Below, one piece after another: positions 22,801-34,241 of a stretch of 64,000 bases of DNA (its first letter is position 1; each line of letters opens with the position of its first letter). The DNA lies in the NCBI GenBank assembly GCA_030435675.1, contig CM059622.1, positions 3,038,001 to 3,102,000 of the forward strand, in the 5' to 3' direction. Both the position numbers and the translations under genes were made by a program. This stretch comes from Steinernema hermaphroditum (lineage: Eukaryota > Nematoda > Chromadorea > Rhabditida > Steinernematidae). The notes under the pieces were generated by a model. It did no database searches. It was not told the DNA's origin and was given only the letters and a program-made list of their open reading frames with translations.

Positions 22801-25800
22801 GACACTTAGACACTATCTTTTTAGACGGTCGTTCACACCTTTCCCGTGCCTGGGGAGTTCGCCTCCGCGATCGGCTCCAGTTCATCCACATGTGGGCCGA
22901 GAAGCAGGGCCTCGAACTGGCCGCCGAGTGCCACATGGACCGAATCCAACAGGCGGCCAACCTGCTCATCACTCCGAAGACGATCGACCAGATCGCCAGT
23001 CTCGGCGCCACGTGCTACAAGCTGAACAGCGTGCAAGTGCGCTTCCTCCTCACACACTACGTGTCCGACGTCTGCGAACCGGACATCAGCGCCAACCTGG
23101 TGGACAACGTGGTGCGTCTCGCCGAGTCGCAGGCGGACGAGGTGGCGCGTCAAGACGCGCATCCCATCGAGCTGGAGGAGGCAAAAACGCTGGACATGTG
23201 CTTCATGTTCCCGCCCGACGGATATTCCATCGGTTAGTTAATTGGCGCTGATTGGGCGAGGCGAACGGAGGCGGAATATCGGAGAATCTTTTCAGAGATG
23301 GTCCGTGACGTGCCTGCCGGGATGAACGAGTTCCTCCACTACTGCCAGATGCAAGGAGGTTGGTTCTTTAGCGTTATCTTCTTCTTCTGCGTGGCGTCGA
23401 TGATCGATGGGCGAAATTTTGGGAGATGAAAAGTTGTGATAAGACCCGGGCACTTATGTATGCAGAGAGTTAAGGTCAAATCTTCGAAAGCATCAGGGAC
23501 TGTACCCCTCCAGATCCATCCAGAAGTCTAGACATTGGCCATTTCAGACACTTATGTCTGGAACTGTAGGGTTGGTTCCAAGCGATTAGAGATCGCCCCA
23601 ATTGCGGGAAGTAGTGCTCGTCTGTCTGTCTACTTTTCTCACGAAAACAAGGCTGTTTGTGATGATGGCCACCCGCCACCACCCCCTTCATTACATGCGC
23701 GGTGTAAAGAGACATTTCAACCGTGTTTTTTATTGCGGCAATATTTCAGCAGGAAAGTCCGGTATGTGGCGGGTCGTCTTTACTCTGTTTTTGTTACAAT
23801 CGTCTTTTTTACAATAATATGAAAAGAATTCCCATAGCTACGGTATTTGTCGTGTTCGTAACATTACTTTTCGTTTTACTTTGTAATCGGTAAGTGCCGG
23901 TTCAACGTCGGTCTCAGACCTCATGATGTCTACTGTCTGAACCCGACAGTTCTCGAAACTGACGATTCTTGAGAAATGGAGGCTTCAATCTTGATCAGAG
24001 CTACTCACTGATATATGCCATTGGACCATACCTTCTGACCTGTCTGATGTCTCCAGACAGCAGACAAAATAGGGCCAAACTGACCGCTTCTCGGTGATCA
24101 TTTCGACTGTTCGTCTGAAAATGGCTCTAAACTGGTCTGTCTTGTAGAAAATTGAGAATATGATTCAAAGACAAAGAGACTTTAATTTTGCTACTCACTG
24201 GTATATACCGTTTGCGGATATTTTCGGTAGATGTGTAGGTGTCTTAGTCGGTAGAGAGTCCGGCTACCTTTTTCTGGTCCCTGGTTCGAATTCTCACTGA
24301 AATTTTTGGTTTTTTCCACTCTAGGGACACGCAAACCACCTTTTTTGACAAAAACAGATACATTTCCCACTATGCCGTGTCCATTTATCTCGAAAAGATT
24401 CAAATTTCAATACACCATTTGTAATTTCGGTGAGCTAAATATTTTACAACAGATTTTAAAATCGAACTTCCCAATGACCGTTCAAATTCAAACCGGAAAA
24501 GCCACCATTTCAAAACCGATTCCCGGTTCGAAACGCGCAAAAACGCAATAAGGAAGTCACGCCAGTTTAGAAACAGGCATGCGCGATCGAAAGTACAGGC
24601 AATCATGTTGCGACGGAGATCCGTTTGACGGGGTAGCCATAAAACTAAATCGAGAAGTTTTAGATTCAGCCTTTACACTCCGTTGGAATTCACGGGAAGG
24701 TCAGCGGGTTCATCGGCGTCATTTTTATGCGTTTGCGAAACGGCGGCGCGTCAAAAACACTCGGCAACATGTTGAGCGAACGATAAATCAGCGCATGGCT
24801 GTCAGGTCGAAGAACGGCCTGTGCGTCGCCGGCGCCTTTTGGGGACGATGTGCCGGGACTTCAGGGGCCGGCTGGAGGCTGGTGTGCGGCTGTGCAGCTC
24901 TGTAATAGTTGAACTATCGCCGGCGTGTCGTCTTCTTCTTCTCAATTTGCAATTCCCGTTTCCTCTGACGCTTTCATCGCCGCCGCCGGAATTTCTTTTC
25001 GTGACGACAATGACGATCACCCGATTAGAATTTGCGTCGCGCGTGAAGTTCGGCTGGTTTGCGCGGTTCTCTAGGATTTGGCGACTTAATCGCATTTGTA
25101 CCCTTTTCTTTGAATATTCTTCGCTCTTGGAAGAATATTCTTCGCTCTTTAACCATTCTAAATGGCAGTACAAAATGTTACCTTTATGTAATTCATATAA
25201 TTTTACCCACCTAGTAGACTCTAAGGGCCAAATTACTTGACCCGAGTAGCTCTGTGCGTGGCAAGACATCAGGTCTAACGGGTCTTTGGATAAAGAACAT
25301 AGTCTTGGAAAGACCCCTATCCCTATTCTGCCTTCTGTCTAAACTCGACCTCTCCTCGGTGATCATGTAGACCGTCCCTATATGGACGGAAAACAATGGT
25401 TCCTATACAGAGTGGCTCAAAAAGGATACCTTGGCAGAAGTCAAGAAATCTCTTTTTCATTTTCCGACCGGTCTCACTCTTGAATGGTCACAAAAACGAC
25501 ATTCCAGACAGTTTTTTTTTTCAGCCATCCTGCTTTTTGCAGGAATCACACATTCTTGTAGTGCTGTCGTCATCACTTATTCTGATTGTTTCACTTTTTT
25601 CTCACATCCCTATACGTATATGGTGGAAGTCCAGCAATTCAGAAATTGTGACCTATGAGACCGGTTGGGTTCGTCGGTTTGCGACCGGTCTTACCCTTGG
25701 ATTCTCACAGAAATAACATTTCAGACTTCTGTCTAGATGCCTTTTTTGGGTCATCCTGTATAAGATAAGCTCTAATTAAAGTCATTTTTCTATCAGAACA

Positions 25801-28800
25801 GAATAAAAATCAGTATCAATCAATGTGATGATCTACCCGATTATCTTCACAAAAATCGAACAAAAAAAGTTTCACCTATTGCTTTCTCCTTTTATTCAAA
25901 GCCGACATAGCTGAACGCCGAAAAATAACATTTTTCTTTGACGCTGATTTCTTGCTCTTCGATCAGATCGGAAAAATTTTGGAAAAATCCGTATCCGATT
26001 TATACGTTGATTTGGTTTGTTATTTAAGATAATGTGCATCTCATAGATTTTTTTTAAAAAACGAATTTTTTTTTTACGAAAGTTACAAGTTGCCGAATTT
26101 TAGAATTTCCAAGATTATACTTATCTGATATATCACCTGAATACTACAAACAAGAAATCCCTAGAAATTAGGGTTTTAAAACTCCATATTTGTTGCACAA
26201 AAATAAAGAAAAAGTGACAATGGAATATCTATCGAAAACCTAGGGTATATCAAGAAATAGGCGAGAGAACTTGGAATAGGACCAATTTAAACAGTAGGCA
26301 TTCTGCAATCCTTTCATTAACCTTAAATTGATGAATGGTGGAAATTTCTTACAAAAAACGATTTGTAACTTCCGTTTCCGTCGCTCTTTCACCGCCGCCG
26401 CCACGAGATTGCCTTCCGAATCGGCGGTGGCGACAATGACGGCCAGCCGATCACCGGCGGACGATTAGAATTTACGTCGCGCGCGCGATGATACTGCCCC
26501 CTGAATGAGCTCTTCTTCTGTGCGCTTTGCCGACTCGATCGACGCCACTTTTTATTTACGTGCCCTCCTCATCGGCTCGTTTCAGCGCAGTTCCGACTTC
26601 TCAACGCGCAGCCGGGAGCCAACGGCAGCTGGACCGCATTCTTCGCCCAGGAGCGATTCCGGTCGCCTTCAGTCGTCTCCAGCTCGAACTCGGCGTCGAT
26701 GCCGCCGATGGGAGCGCCGCACCAGGCGGCCGTAAACGGCGGCGCCAACGGTGGAATGGACCTCTCTCAGCAGAGGGTTCCCGAAATTGTGAAGATCTCG
26801 TTCTGCAAGGCAAAAGGCGGCGGGATCGGATTGAGTATTGTGGCAGCACAGGTGAGCGGTTTTTGAACAAATAAGGGATCGAGCTACTGTAGTCTGTTGA
26901 ATGAGAGGACATCTGCTTGTAGGAAAATGATATTTAAGAGGGGTATCGTAATGGATAGACTCTATCTCAATGGAAAAAGCGATATAGACATCTTTATTTG
27001 TGCTAGACAACATCATAGACATCTTTTCTTCTTATAGACAGCTTATTGTTTCCAGTAGACATTCGATTGATCGGTCGCAAAGCACTTTTCCGATCTGGTC
27101 TGTTGGCTTTAGCTGTCTCAAATGTTTCTGTTTTGAATCGTGGGTCGATTTTTCTTCGATGCTTACAGTAGCCTGGTTACGGTAGCCCGTCGAAGTGAAA
27201 TTAATCTGAAACCTTTATCTTCTTTTAGGGCTTTTTTTATTTCTTATATTAGAAGATGATTTCAAGTTGAAGGGATATCAGGATCCAATAGACTTTCAAG
27301 CTCGAGGCCGAGGTTTCAGTCCTGATCAGAATGGATAGCATCTTTGAAAGAGATAGGCAAGAACTCCGCCTTGTTTTTATGTCTATCTTGTTGTATGAGA
27401 CGTACCTCACTCTAGATAGACATATGGTCAGCCATAGATAATCTATCATTGAAGACTGGTCGATTTCAAAGCTCATATTCTGTAGATTGATACCATGGCA
27501 TCAAACCACTCCCCCCTCCCCTTCCCCCAGCCACTGTCTAATCGATTTGAAAACCACATGTCAGCCCCATAGTTTCATTGCGTCTTAGTTGACACTAATT
27601 CGGGTCTCCCGTGTTGATCCAACGCTGTCCGATCTGGCGCAAAACGTATCTTTATCTCGCATTTCGCGCTGTTGATCGCCTCTTTCCTGTCACCGCGACT
27701 GTACAGCTTCCCTCCCTCCAACCATGTAATTATTTTTTATGCGCGCTCCCTCTTTTTTAGCCCGACACGTAGAAGGCGGCAATTATGGGATCAGAGAGAG
27801 TTTTACTCGTTTCTCTCAGCTTTAATTTCTCTTTCGCCGCGTCTGTCAATTAACGGTAATTATGCGCAATCATGTGGGTGGAGCGAACAATTCTTCGGCA
27901 GCGTTGTTTGCCCTTCTTACGTCGTTGTCTTCTTCTTGTCAGCTGTAGATGACTGGTGAGAAGACGAGGTGTTTATTTACACGGTGCGACAGAGCGCGCA
28001 GAGGTCATCACCTCATCTGCGTGCCGCGTTATACAGCCAGCCTACAGTCTTCGCGCCTGTGTTGTTGCTCTCTCTCGGTCGATTTACCGCGTCACGGCGT
28101 CTGTTGGGGGTGTTGCGACGACGCGCATTCCTCGAATTCCGGTGTTCCGTGTGGTCGACAACGCGATTTTGACCTTCCTTCCTTAGTCGCCGATTTTGCG
28201 TCCGCTGATTGCTGCCACTCAAACGAGGCATGATTTACGAAAAGCGACGGAATGGAGTCCGCGTTGCGCGACCTCCTTCCTACTCCGAATTCATGGCTCG
28301 GCGCTACGCCGTTCCGCCGACCGTTGTTATTCCTAAGGAGAGGACGTCGCCGGGCTCCTCGTCTTCTTGCTCTAGTCAGGATACTGGATATTGTGGAGAA
28401 GAGGTTTGTGGCGTTAGACGAGATGTTTCTGGGAGCTAGCATGGGTATTCTGTAGCAGAAAGGTCCTTAGAGATTGGCGTGTATAATGGTGCTCAGTGAA
28501 AAGGGACTGATAGGATCAAATGACGATTTTTTAACCTAAATCGACCGGTCAACACTGTAAAGTAATTGGGAAGTTGATTCATAATTCAAGTGACTATAGT
28601 CAGCTTTACCAATATGCGCCTAACTGTCTGCATGGTCGAACTGGGTAGTGTTTTGGTTGTCATTTTCCGGGCCCGGGTTCGACTCACTTCCCATCCATTA
28701 CTTTATTCATTTCGCAAAGCCATGAATTACAAAAACCAGAGATTACTTTAATTTCTTTTCCCTTGTGCCTGTACCGGTTATGTCACGGAATCTGCAGGGG

Positions 28801-31517
28801 ATGATTAAACAGTTGGAACAATTGCGGTAGAACACGCCAATCGTCATCGTAACATCGAGCTTTTTTATTACTGTACTTACAGTGATTTTGCTGTTCACAA
28901 GCAAACTAAAAATATCGTAGACCCTTCGGAAAAACATGCACTTAATAAAATATCTAAAAACATGTACTTTTCCGATCAGCGCTAACTGATAAGACCGTGG
29001 AAAACAAGCGTTCTTTTCATTCCACTACTCGTAGAAGTACAGTATTAGTAGCCTAGTGCAAAAACATGTTTGTTATACGCAAGTAGAAACGTTATCAAAC
29101 GAGCCAAGGTTGTCGTTTAAAGTTCCCCTTTTCCTCAAGAAATTATAGGACCGCCTTACTTTAGATCCGTTTTTTCATCCCGTTCCTCTTTTTCAATCCC
29201 CTTCCACCCCAATCCCCATGTGCCCTGATTGGATCTTATCGCTGATCTCCATTGTTCCAGGGCGTCGGCGATCGAGAAATGGGAATCTACGTCAAAAACG
29301 TCCTCGACGGCGGTGCGGCTCAGCGCGACGGTCGCATCGAAATCGGCGATCAGCTGCTCTCCGTCAACGGCCAATCCCTTCTTGGCATCACCCAGGAACA
29401 GTAGGTGAAATGTTCGTTTGTTCAGACGTGATGTTCTGTTTAGGGCTGCACAAAAAATGGCCGCAGCTGGACTTGAGGTCAGCTTCGAGGTGAGCAAACG
29501 CGCCGCGCACTGCAACGGACTCGCTGCCTGGCTGACCGATTCGCCTCCAACGCCGGCCCTCACCGCCCACAGCAGAAGGGTCGAGCAGCCATCGACGTCC
29601 GTGGCCACCGGCTACGACAACAAAACCCGCAAGGGTTCAATCAACTCGCTTGGATCGGCCGCCCTCCCTCCACCTCCGCAGATTCAGCCTCCGCGATTCA
29701 CGGTACTTTCTCGCTCTCCTCGCCTACCGTAACCCGGCTCTTTCAGCCGCAACAACCTCCGCTATATTCAAATCTTTCGGAGATTCCGAAACACAACCGA
29801 TCCATCTCGGCTTCGGAGCTATACCATCAGTCGGATACGGCTTCGGTGAACTCGTTCAACTCGCAAGCGAGGACCTATCAGCCCGGAAATCAGAGTCACT
29901 ACCATCAGCTGCCGGCGCACTATAAACAGTCTAGTAGACCGGCTGTGATCCAGCCTGATCGCCCGAATCGGACGGGACTCTCGCCGACCCCCCTGTCCAA
30001 CGGCAGTATCTATGGAAGTGTGCAGAGGACGGTAAGTCAAACAAAATGATGTTTGGCGACCTTAACTTATTATTACAGTCCGAGGACAACTACTTCAACA
30101 ACTCGTTCTCATCGACGATCAGTGCCGGACCTAAGAGCTCCTACGCTTCGCTCCCAGCCGTCCCTCCTAAGCCTCAGCTGCATGTCGTGCAGGAGCCGAA
30201 GATTCCGGTTTACGCAGCCCCAAGTGGACGAAGGTCCGCGCCACTCTTCGAGCGACAAGTGAATGAGATCGAAAGCAACGTCGCCGCGGCAATGGTAAGA
30301 GTAATCTTCGCGAAAGAGGGCGATTAGCGCCGCAACACAAAAGCTTCTGTGTCCGGAGAAATCGCGGGCAATTCGGGGATTAGGAGATCGAATTTAAGCA
30401 GTTTAGCCTTGAGACAAGTGTTTCCTATCAAGAGATAGACATTTTAAGGTAGTTTGATTTCGAATGAGACGGTGTGCTCAAGCTGGACTATCCATCAGTC
30501 AGTGGGAAACAGATCTTAACCATCATGGTTAAACCGAGGTACTTGCAGACGCGCGAAGAGCTCGACGAAGAGCTGGACAAGCTGGAGAGCAAAGGACCCG
30601 ACATGACCGAGGAAGATAAGCGACGCTATCGCGCCCTCGTCGACCACATCGGAAAATACCGACCGGCGATGCCCGTGAGCCGATCAGCGGTCGACTTCGT
30701 GCAGAACGGCAAGAAGATCACCGGTTTGGAGCGTCAAGCGAAGTCTCTCTCCAAGATGGAGGACAGCCCCCCGCCACCGATGGAACACCACAGCATCACC
30801 CACCCCGTCCAGGCCCAGGAACTGCCCTTCTTGAGCGAGATGGAGTCCCGTCTCGAGGCGAAGCGTTCTTCTATCGGTTCGTCGGTCGCCAGAATCTCGC
30901 CTCCGATGAACGACGTCGACGCGATGATCGACGATCTGAACCATCAGTTCGAAGCCGCCGCTTCGGTCTCCTCGCCGACGCTGCCTCGATCTTCCATCTC
31001 TTCGCTTCGCGATTCGCCTCCGAGCTCCGTCGACGAGCGCATGAAGAAGCGGGTCAACTTCGCCGAGCAGGAGGATCTGGAGAGCAGGACGAGCAGCCGC
31101 CAAGAGAACACGTCGCCGCCGGGGACCTCTGACATGGACGGGCCTAAGTTCATCTACAGAAAGAACACAGAAGAGGAGGAGAATGAGCCGAGGGCAATTG
31201 TAAGGCGCCAGATCATCCCCACTCACGTTTACCTTCGTTTTTTAGACTACTGGAAAGCAGGAAGTATACAGAGATCCGAGACAACGGCTTCTTGATAAAC
31301 AGCAGGCGTTGACCAAAAAACCTCAGGTAACCAAACTTCTTTTCACACACAAACCCTAACCGTGGAATTCCAGGTTGACGGTGCGAACCTCGACTTTAGA
31401 GAGAAGATGCGTCTCTTCGCGAAACAGCTAGGCGAGGACACGCCAAAGAACCGCGTGAAGGCGTCGTCGGCGCAGCGCGAGATCGAAGACCACATAGATG
31501 GAACAAATCAGAAATAA
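16803..31517 (+). CDS. afd-1: Afadin (AFD-1), adherens-junction scaffold
   Basis: Exons: 16803-17222, 17906-18026, 18071-18390, 18436-18811, 18858-18955, 19065-19250, 19616-19755, 21230-21420, 21505-21593, 21905-22345, 22392-22532, 22825-23232, 23296-23358, 26586-26851, 29261-29400, 29444-29702, 29747-30031, 30079-30294, 30549-31199, 31246-31326, 31374-31517. Domain order is afadin's. RA1: NRLDLFNLSQPDEQLEFHGV, KCIRISSTATT. RA2: SLKIYGFSLNQSRPYVTLLV. FHA-like: LRGIEPKHCCITFQDNVVTL. Dilute domain: exons from 21905 to 23358 (MWAEKQGLELAAECHMDRI). PDZ: VPEIVKISFCKAKGGGIGLS then MGIYVKNVLDGGAAQRDGRI. A proline/serine-rich, partly coiled-coil tail follows. Afadin links cell-adhesion receptors and Ras/Rap signals to actin. 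A TTTCAG acceptor ends one base before the first ATG. Joins are in phase except 19755 to 21230, which cannot be joined directly in frame. Confidence 0.93.
20525..20590 (+). mobile_element. tRNA-derived (SINE-like) element, copy 1
   Basis: TAGTCGAACTGGGTAGTG (box-A-like) then CCTTTTTCGGATCCGGGTTC and GACTCCCTTCCCA (box B). Related sequences lie at 24230-24300 and 28628-28700, all in afadin introns in the same orientation. Confidence 0.45.
21000..21229 (+). promoter_or_regulatory. Candidate internal afadin promoter
   Basis: A pyrimidine-rich tract (CTTCGTCCTCCTCTTCTTCT near 21100) is followed by a frame that opens only after an in-frame TGA at 21225-21227 and starts ATG at 21230 (MLRFGGRNPLLETTF). 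Use of this ATG would give an isoform of about 1,124 residues with the dilute and PDZ domains but not the RA or FHA domains. Confidence 0.4.
21721..21777. mobile_element. 57-base hAT-type MITE with intact 8-base target duplication
   Basis: Terminal inverted repeats CAGGGCTGTGC...GCACAGCCCTG enclose short CTCGAGACTCGAGACT repeats. Perfect 8-base duplications GTCCCAAA flank it at 21713-21720 and 21778-21785. An 8-base duplication is the signature of hAT-superfamily transposition. It has no coding capacity. Confidence 0.8.
24230..24300 (+). mobile_element. tRNA-derived (SINE-like) element, copy 2
   Basis: TTAGTCGGTAGAGAG resembles a tRNA D arm / box A, and GGTTCGAATTC matches box B. The anticodon arm is not foldable (CTACCTTTTTCTGG), so it is not a working tRNA. 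It is related to the elements at 20.5 and 28.6 kb. Confidence 0.45.
24950..25060 (+). promoter_or_regulatory. GC-rich intronic element, copy A
   Basis: In the 3.2-kb afadin intron: ATCGCCGCCGCCGGAA..., CGACAATGACGATCACCCGA and TTAGAATTTGCGTCGCGCG. A diverged copy lies at 26370-26490. Conserved duplication inside an AT-rich intron suggests a regulatory element or an old duplicated promoter. Confidence 0.4.
25406..25760. mobile_element. Mariner-like MITE, 355 bases
   Basis: The left end TACAGAGTGGCTCAAAAAGG and the right end (CCTTTTTTGGGTCATCCTGTA on the plus strand, 25740-25760) form inverted repeats extending over about 37 bases, including CAGAAGTC / GACTTCTG. The boundaries are TA, as in Tc1/mariner insertions. 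No transposase remains. A second member lies at 51153-51311. Confidence 0.6.
26370..26490 (+). promoter_or_regulatory. GC-rich intronic element, copy B
   Basis: CTTTCACCGCCGCCGCCACG, GCGACAATGACGGCCAGCCG and GATTAGAATTTACGTCGCGC align with copy A. It lies about 100 bases before the exon at 26586 that opens the PDZ half, so it could drive a short PDZ-containing transcript. Confidence 0.4.
28230..28403 (+). CDS. Candidate alternative first exon of a short afadin isoform
   Basis: An ATG opens a 58-codon segment with coding-like composition (MIYEKRRNGVRVARPPSYSE, FMARRYAVPPTVVIPKERTS, SSSSCSSQDTGYCGEE), ending GAAGAG|GTTTGT in phase 0. The downstream afadin exons at 29261, 29747, 30079 and 30549 all start in phase 0, so splicing would keep frame. 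The upstream 27.6-28.2 kb is CpG-rich and promoter-like. Splicing to 29261 would leave the PDZ domain incomplete, so a join to 29747 or later is also possible. I recognize no domain in it; the exon is inferred. Confidence 0.35.
28628..28700 (+). mobile_element. tRNA-derived (SINE-like) element, copy 3
   Basis: TGGTCGAACTGGGTAGTG, then CCGGGCCCGGGTTCGACTCA and CTTCCCA, nearly the same word order as the 20.5-kb copy. Confidence 0.45.
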
Positions 31518-31885
31518 CACTTCAACTCACTTCTCATTCCCTTGTATATTTGTCCCTTTGATACACAGCCAAGTGCATTATATTTATTTAATCTGCCGAA
31601 TCTTTCCGATCGTATGTCTGCAACAATAAACGGAAATCAAAGTTTTGAAATGCAAAAAGGGGCTATGCACAAAGGTCAATGTCAACCGACCAATGAAGAG
31701 GAGCAACTGAAATGAAGTGCTGAACTCAAGCACTCCGTTCCCAGAATTTAGACATCTAGATCCGACTAAAGTACCGAAATCCGGTTGCAATATCCACGAA
31801 ATTGTCCCTTTAACATCCAATTGCTGCTACTCTACTTCTATTTACACATCTAGCTTCTAGATTAACAATTAGTACAGAAACCAGC
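31518..31885. other. Convergent 3' UTR region of afadin and BCKDHA
   Basis: 368 AT-rich bases lie between the two stop codons. An AATAAA occurs at 31626-31631 on the plus strand. No further gene is visible. Confidence 0.6.
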
Positions 31886-33633
31886 CTATTTCTGGACACC
31901 GAATTGGTACTGGCTGAGCGGGTAGTGTTCGCCGTATTCCTCCAGATGCTTGCTCATGGCGTCCTGCTGGCGTCGGAGGTGCTCGGGCATCTCAGCGTAG
32001 ACTCCCTTGAACATTTCATACGGGTGCTGTTTCTGCACTTTCTCGGCGGCAGTGAACGCTTTGAGCACGTCGTTGCGCGACTTCTTGATCCACGCCTTCT
32101 CGACTTCTTCGTTCCACCAGCCCTTACGCTCGAGGTATTTGCGGAATCTGATGATGGGGTCGTCCTGTTTCGCCCATGCCTCGACTTCTTTCTTTGCTCT
32201 GAAAATACAATGATGATAAATATAAACAAGATGCTGTCTTGCACGATTTGCCTAGGGTTTAAAAAAAAATTAACTAAAATAAGTACGGGCTTTACAAGTC
32301 AGACAACACCGGTCATCAACAGTTTCAGATCGAAAAAAAATCGTAAATGCAAATTGACGATTGGCAGTCTACGTTTGAATCGTGAGTGTGGTTTTAATTA
32401 CTTCCTAGTACATTTTCCAATGAACACACCTGTAAGCAGTAGAATCGTCAGATGTGGAATGATGTCCCGCACGATAGGTCATCGCTTCAATCAGCACAGG
32501 CTTGTTTTCCAGCGCCAGTCGGCGCGCTTCTTTCGTCGCATTATAGACGGCAAACAGATCGTTTCCGTCAACACGTATCGTATACAGACCGTAACCGGGA
32601 CCTCTGCCAGCGATTCCGTCACCGGCGTACTGCTCCTTCGTCGGTGTGCTGATGGCGTAGCCGTTGTTCCGACAGAAGAAAATAATCGGGCAGTCCTATG
32701 AGACCTTTAGAACGTATTCCGTGGATTTACAGCTTACAAGAGTGCTAGCGAAGTTGAGACCGGCGTGGGCGTCTCCTTCAGAAGCGGCTCCATCCCCAAA
32801 GAAGACACAAACAACGCGATTGTTCTTGGCACGCTTGAACGCATAGGCCGATCCGACAGCCTGCGGCATTTGCGTGGTCAGCGGCGTGCTGATGGTGACG
32901 AAGTTGAGCTCGGTGGATCCGTAGTGCACTGGCATTTGCTTGCCCTTGCCAATGTCCATGCCGTTGCCGTAGCATTGATGCATGAACTGTTCGAGAGGGA
33001 AACCGCGGTACATCAAGACGCCGGCTTCGCGGTATTGGCCGTAGACCAAGTCACTGAGATCCAAAGCGGCGGCGGACCCGACGTGACAGGCCTAAAATGC
33101 AGCCACTTCTTCTTAGACCAAAAGAGAGACAGACATACTTCTTCGCCGAAGTTGGTCATGTAGAACGAGATGCGGCCTTGGCGCTGCGAGTCATAGAGGA
33201 TCTTATCCATAGTCTTCAGGAATGTCATGCTCTGGTACATCTTGATGGCTTCTTTTTGCGAAAAGTGAGGGTCGCTTTCAGGGACGATGAATTGGCCTTC
33301 ACTGTCCGTGGCTCTGTAGATGGGAAACGTTTCCAGCTGCTTCGAATCGACCATTTCGAGCTTCTCTGTGAACCGTACCTGAAACAGGACGGATACCGAA
33401 ATATCGAGCAAGAAACCGTTTCTAGTGCATAGACCACTAAGTCACGGACACATCCATCCCCCTCGCAAGATCATAAAATTTACCTTGCGATGTCCAAGAT
33501 ACTTCTCCGAATACTCCTTCAGCCTGAATTCGTCCGAAGAGCCGCGACGACCTGCAGCGGTAACCGAAGCAGTGGCAGATATGTGTCGGGCGGTGGCGAG
33601 TCGCCCAACGGCTACCATCCTCGAGGTGAGCAT
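31886..33633 (-). CDS. BCKDHA: Branched-chain 2-oxoacid dehydrogenase E1 alpha subunit
   Basis: Five exons (33633-33484, 33378-33139, 33091-32738, 32695-32430, 32198-31886) join to 440 residues, close to the human length. Residues 1-45 are basic and hydroxyl-rich with few acids ([20 protein letters not shown]), as in a mitochondrial presequence. The body has [20 protein letters not shown] and the thiamine-diphosphate motif [20 protein letters not shown]...NN. The regulatory loop [13 protein letters not shown] keeps both serines that BCKD kinase phosphorylates. The enzyme decarboxylates 2-oxoacids from Leu, Ile and Val in the mitochondrial matrix, as an alpha2-beta2 E1. A TTTCAG acceptor lies 10 bases before the ATG. 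Pyruvate dehydrogenase E1 alpha is excluded by the GHHSTSDDS loop. Confidence 0.95.
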
Positions 33634-33748
33634 CTTCGCCAATCTGAAATGACGCCTAGAAGTGCACGTTGAAGCATAGAACAGAGAAAGACGCATGGAA
33701 AACAAGATAGAAAAGGCCGACCCTAATTCCTGGGGAATCTGATTCACC

Positions 33749-34040
33749 TTCCGAAGCGACCGACCGATCGCGATCTTTCGGAGAATGAAGGCTGAGGCGG
33801 CGGCGCCTCGCTGCAGCAACGAGACAGAAGAATCTGCAAGCGCATTTGTTGTGCAGATGGACGGTAGACCCAGACATCCACGACGATCAAGAACTTCGTT
33901 ATGAGACCCGCTCACAACGCGCGCTCAGAACCTTTTGCAGACATCAGCGTCCCTCTGTCTTGTCTGCTGTCTGCGCTCGTTCGCATCGGACGTCCACCGG
34001 CCCAGTCCTGACAGATCGCGATCGGTCGGTCGCTTTCGAA
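33749..34040. repeat. 292-base element with 21-base perfect inverted ends
   Basis: A 21-base perfect inverted repeat (33756-33776 and 34013-34033; core GACCGACCGATCGCGATC) bounds a segment in the 608-base space between the unc-89 stop and the BCKDHA start. Partial pairing extends outward (TTCCGAA / TTCGAA). It may be a MITE or a symmetric regulatory element in the BCKDHA upstream region. Confidence 0.5.
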
Positions 34041-34241
34041 GAATGTACTGTTTGAGAAGAGGGCAAATTGCCGAATGCGATTGGCATGACACTGCGATTA
34101 TGAAAAGACCGGGACAAATTCTTTCAGCTTTATTTTGGATGAGCGCTTGCGACGATACTTACAATAACGGTTCGAGTGAGTGAGAGAGAGCGCGCGACCC
34201 TCGCCAAGCGCGACGAAATAAAATTATAAATATAAAGTCAT

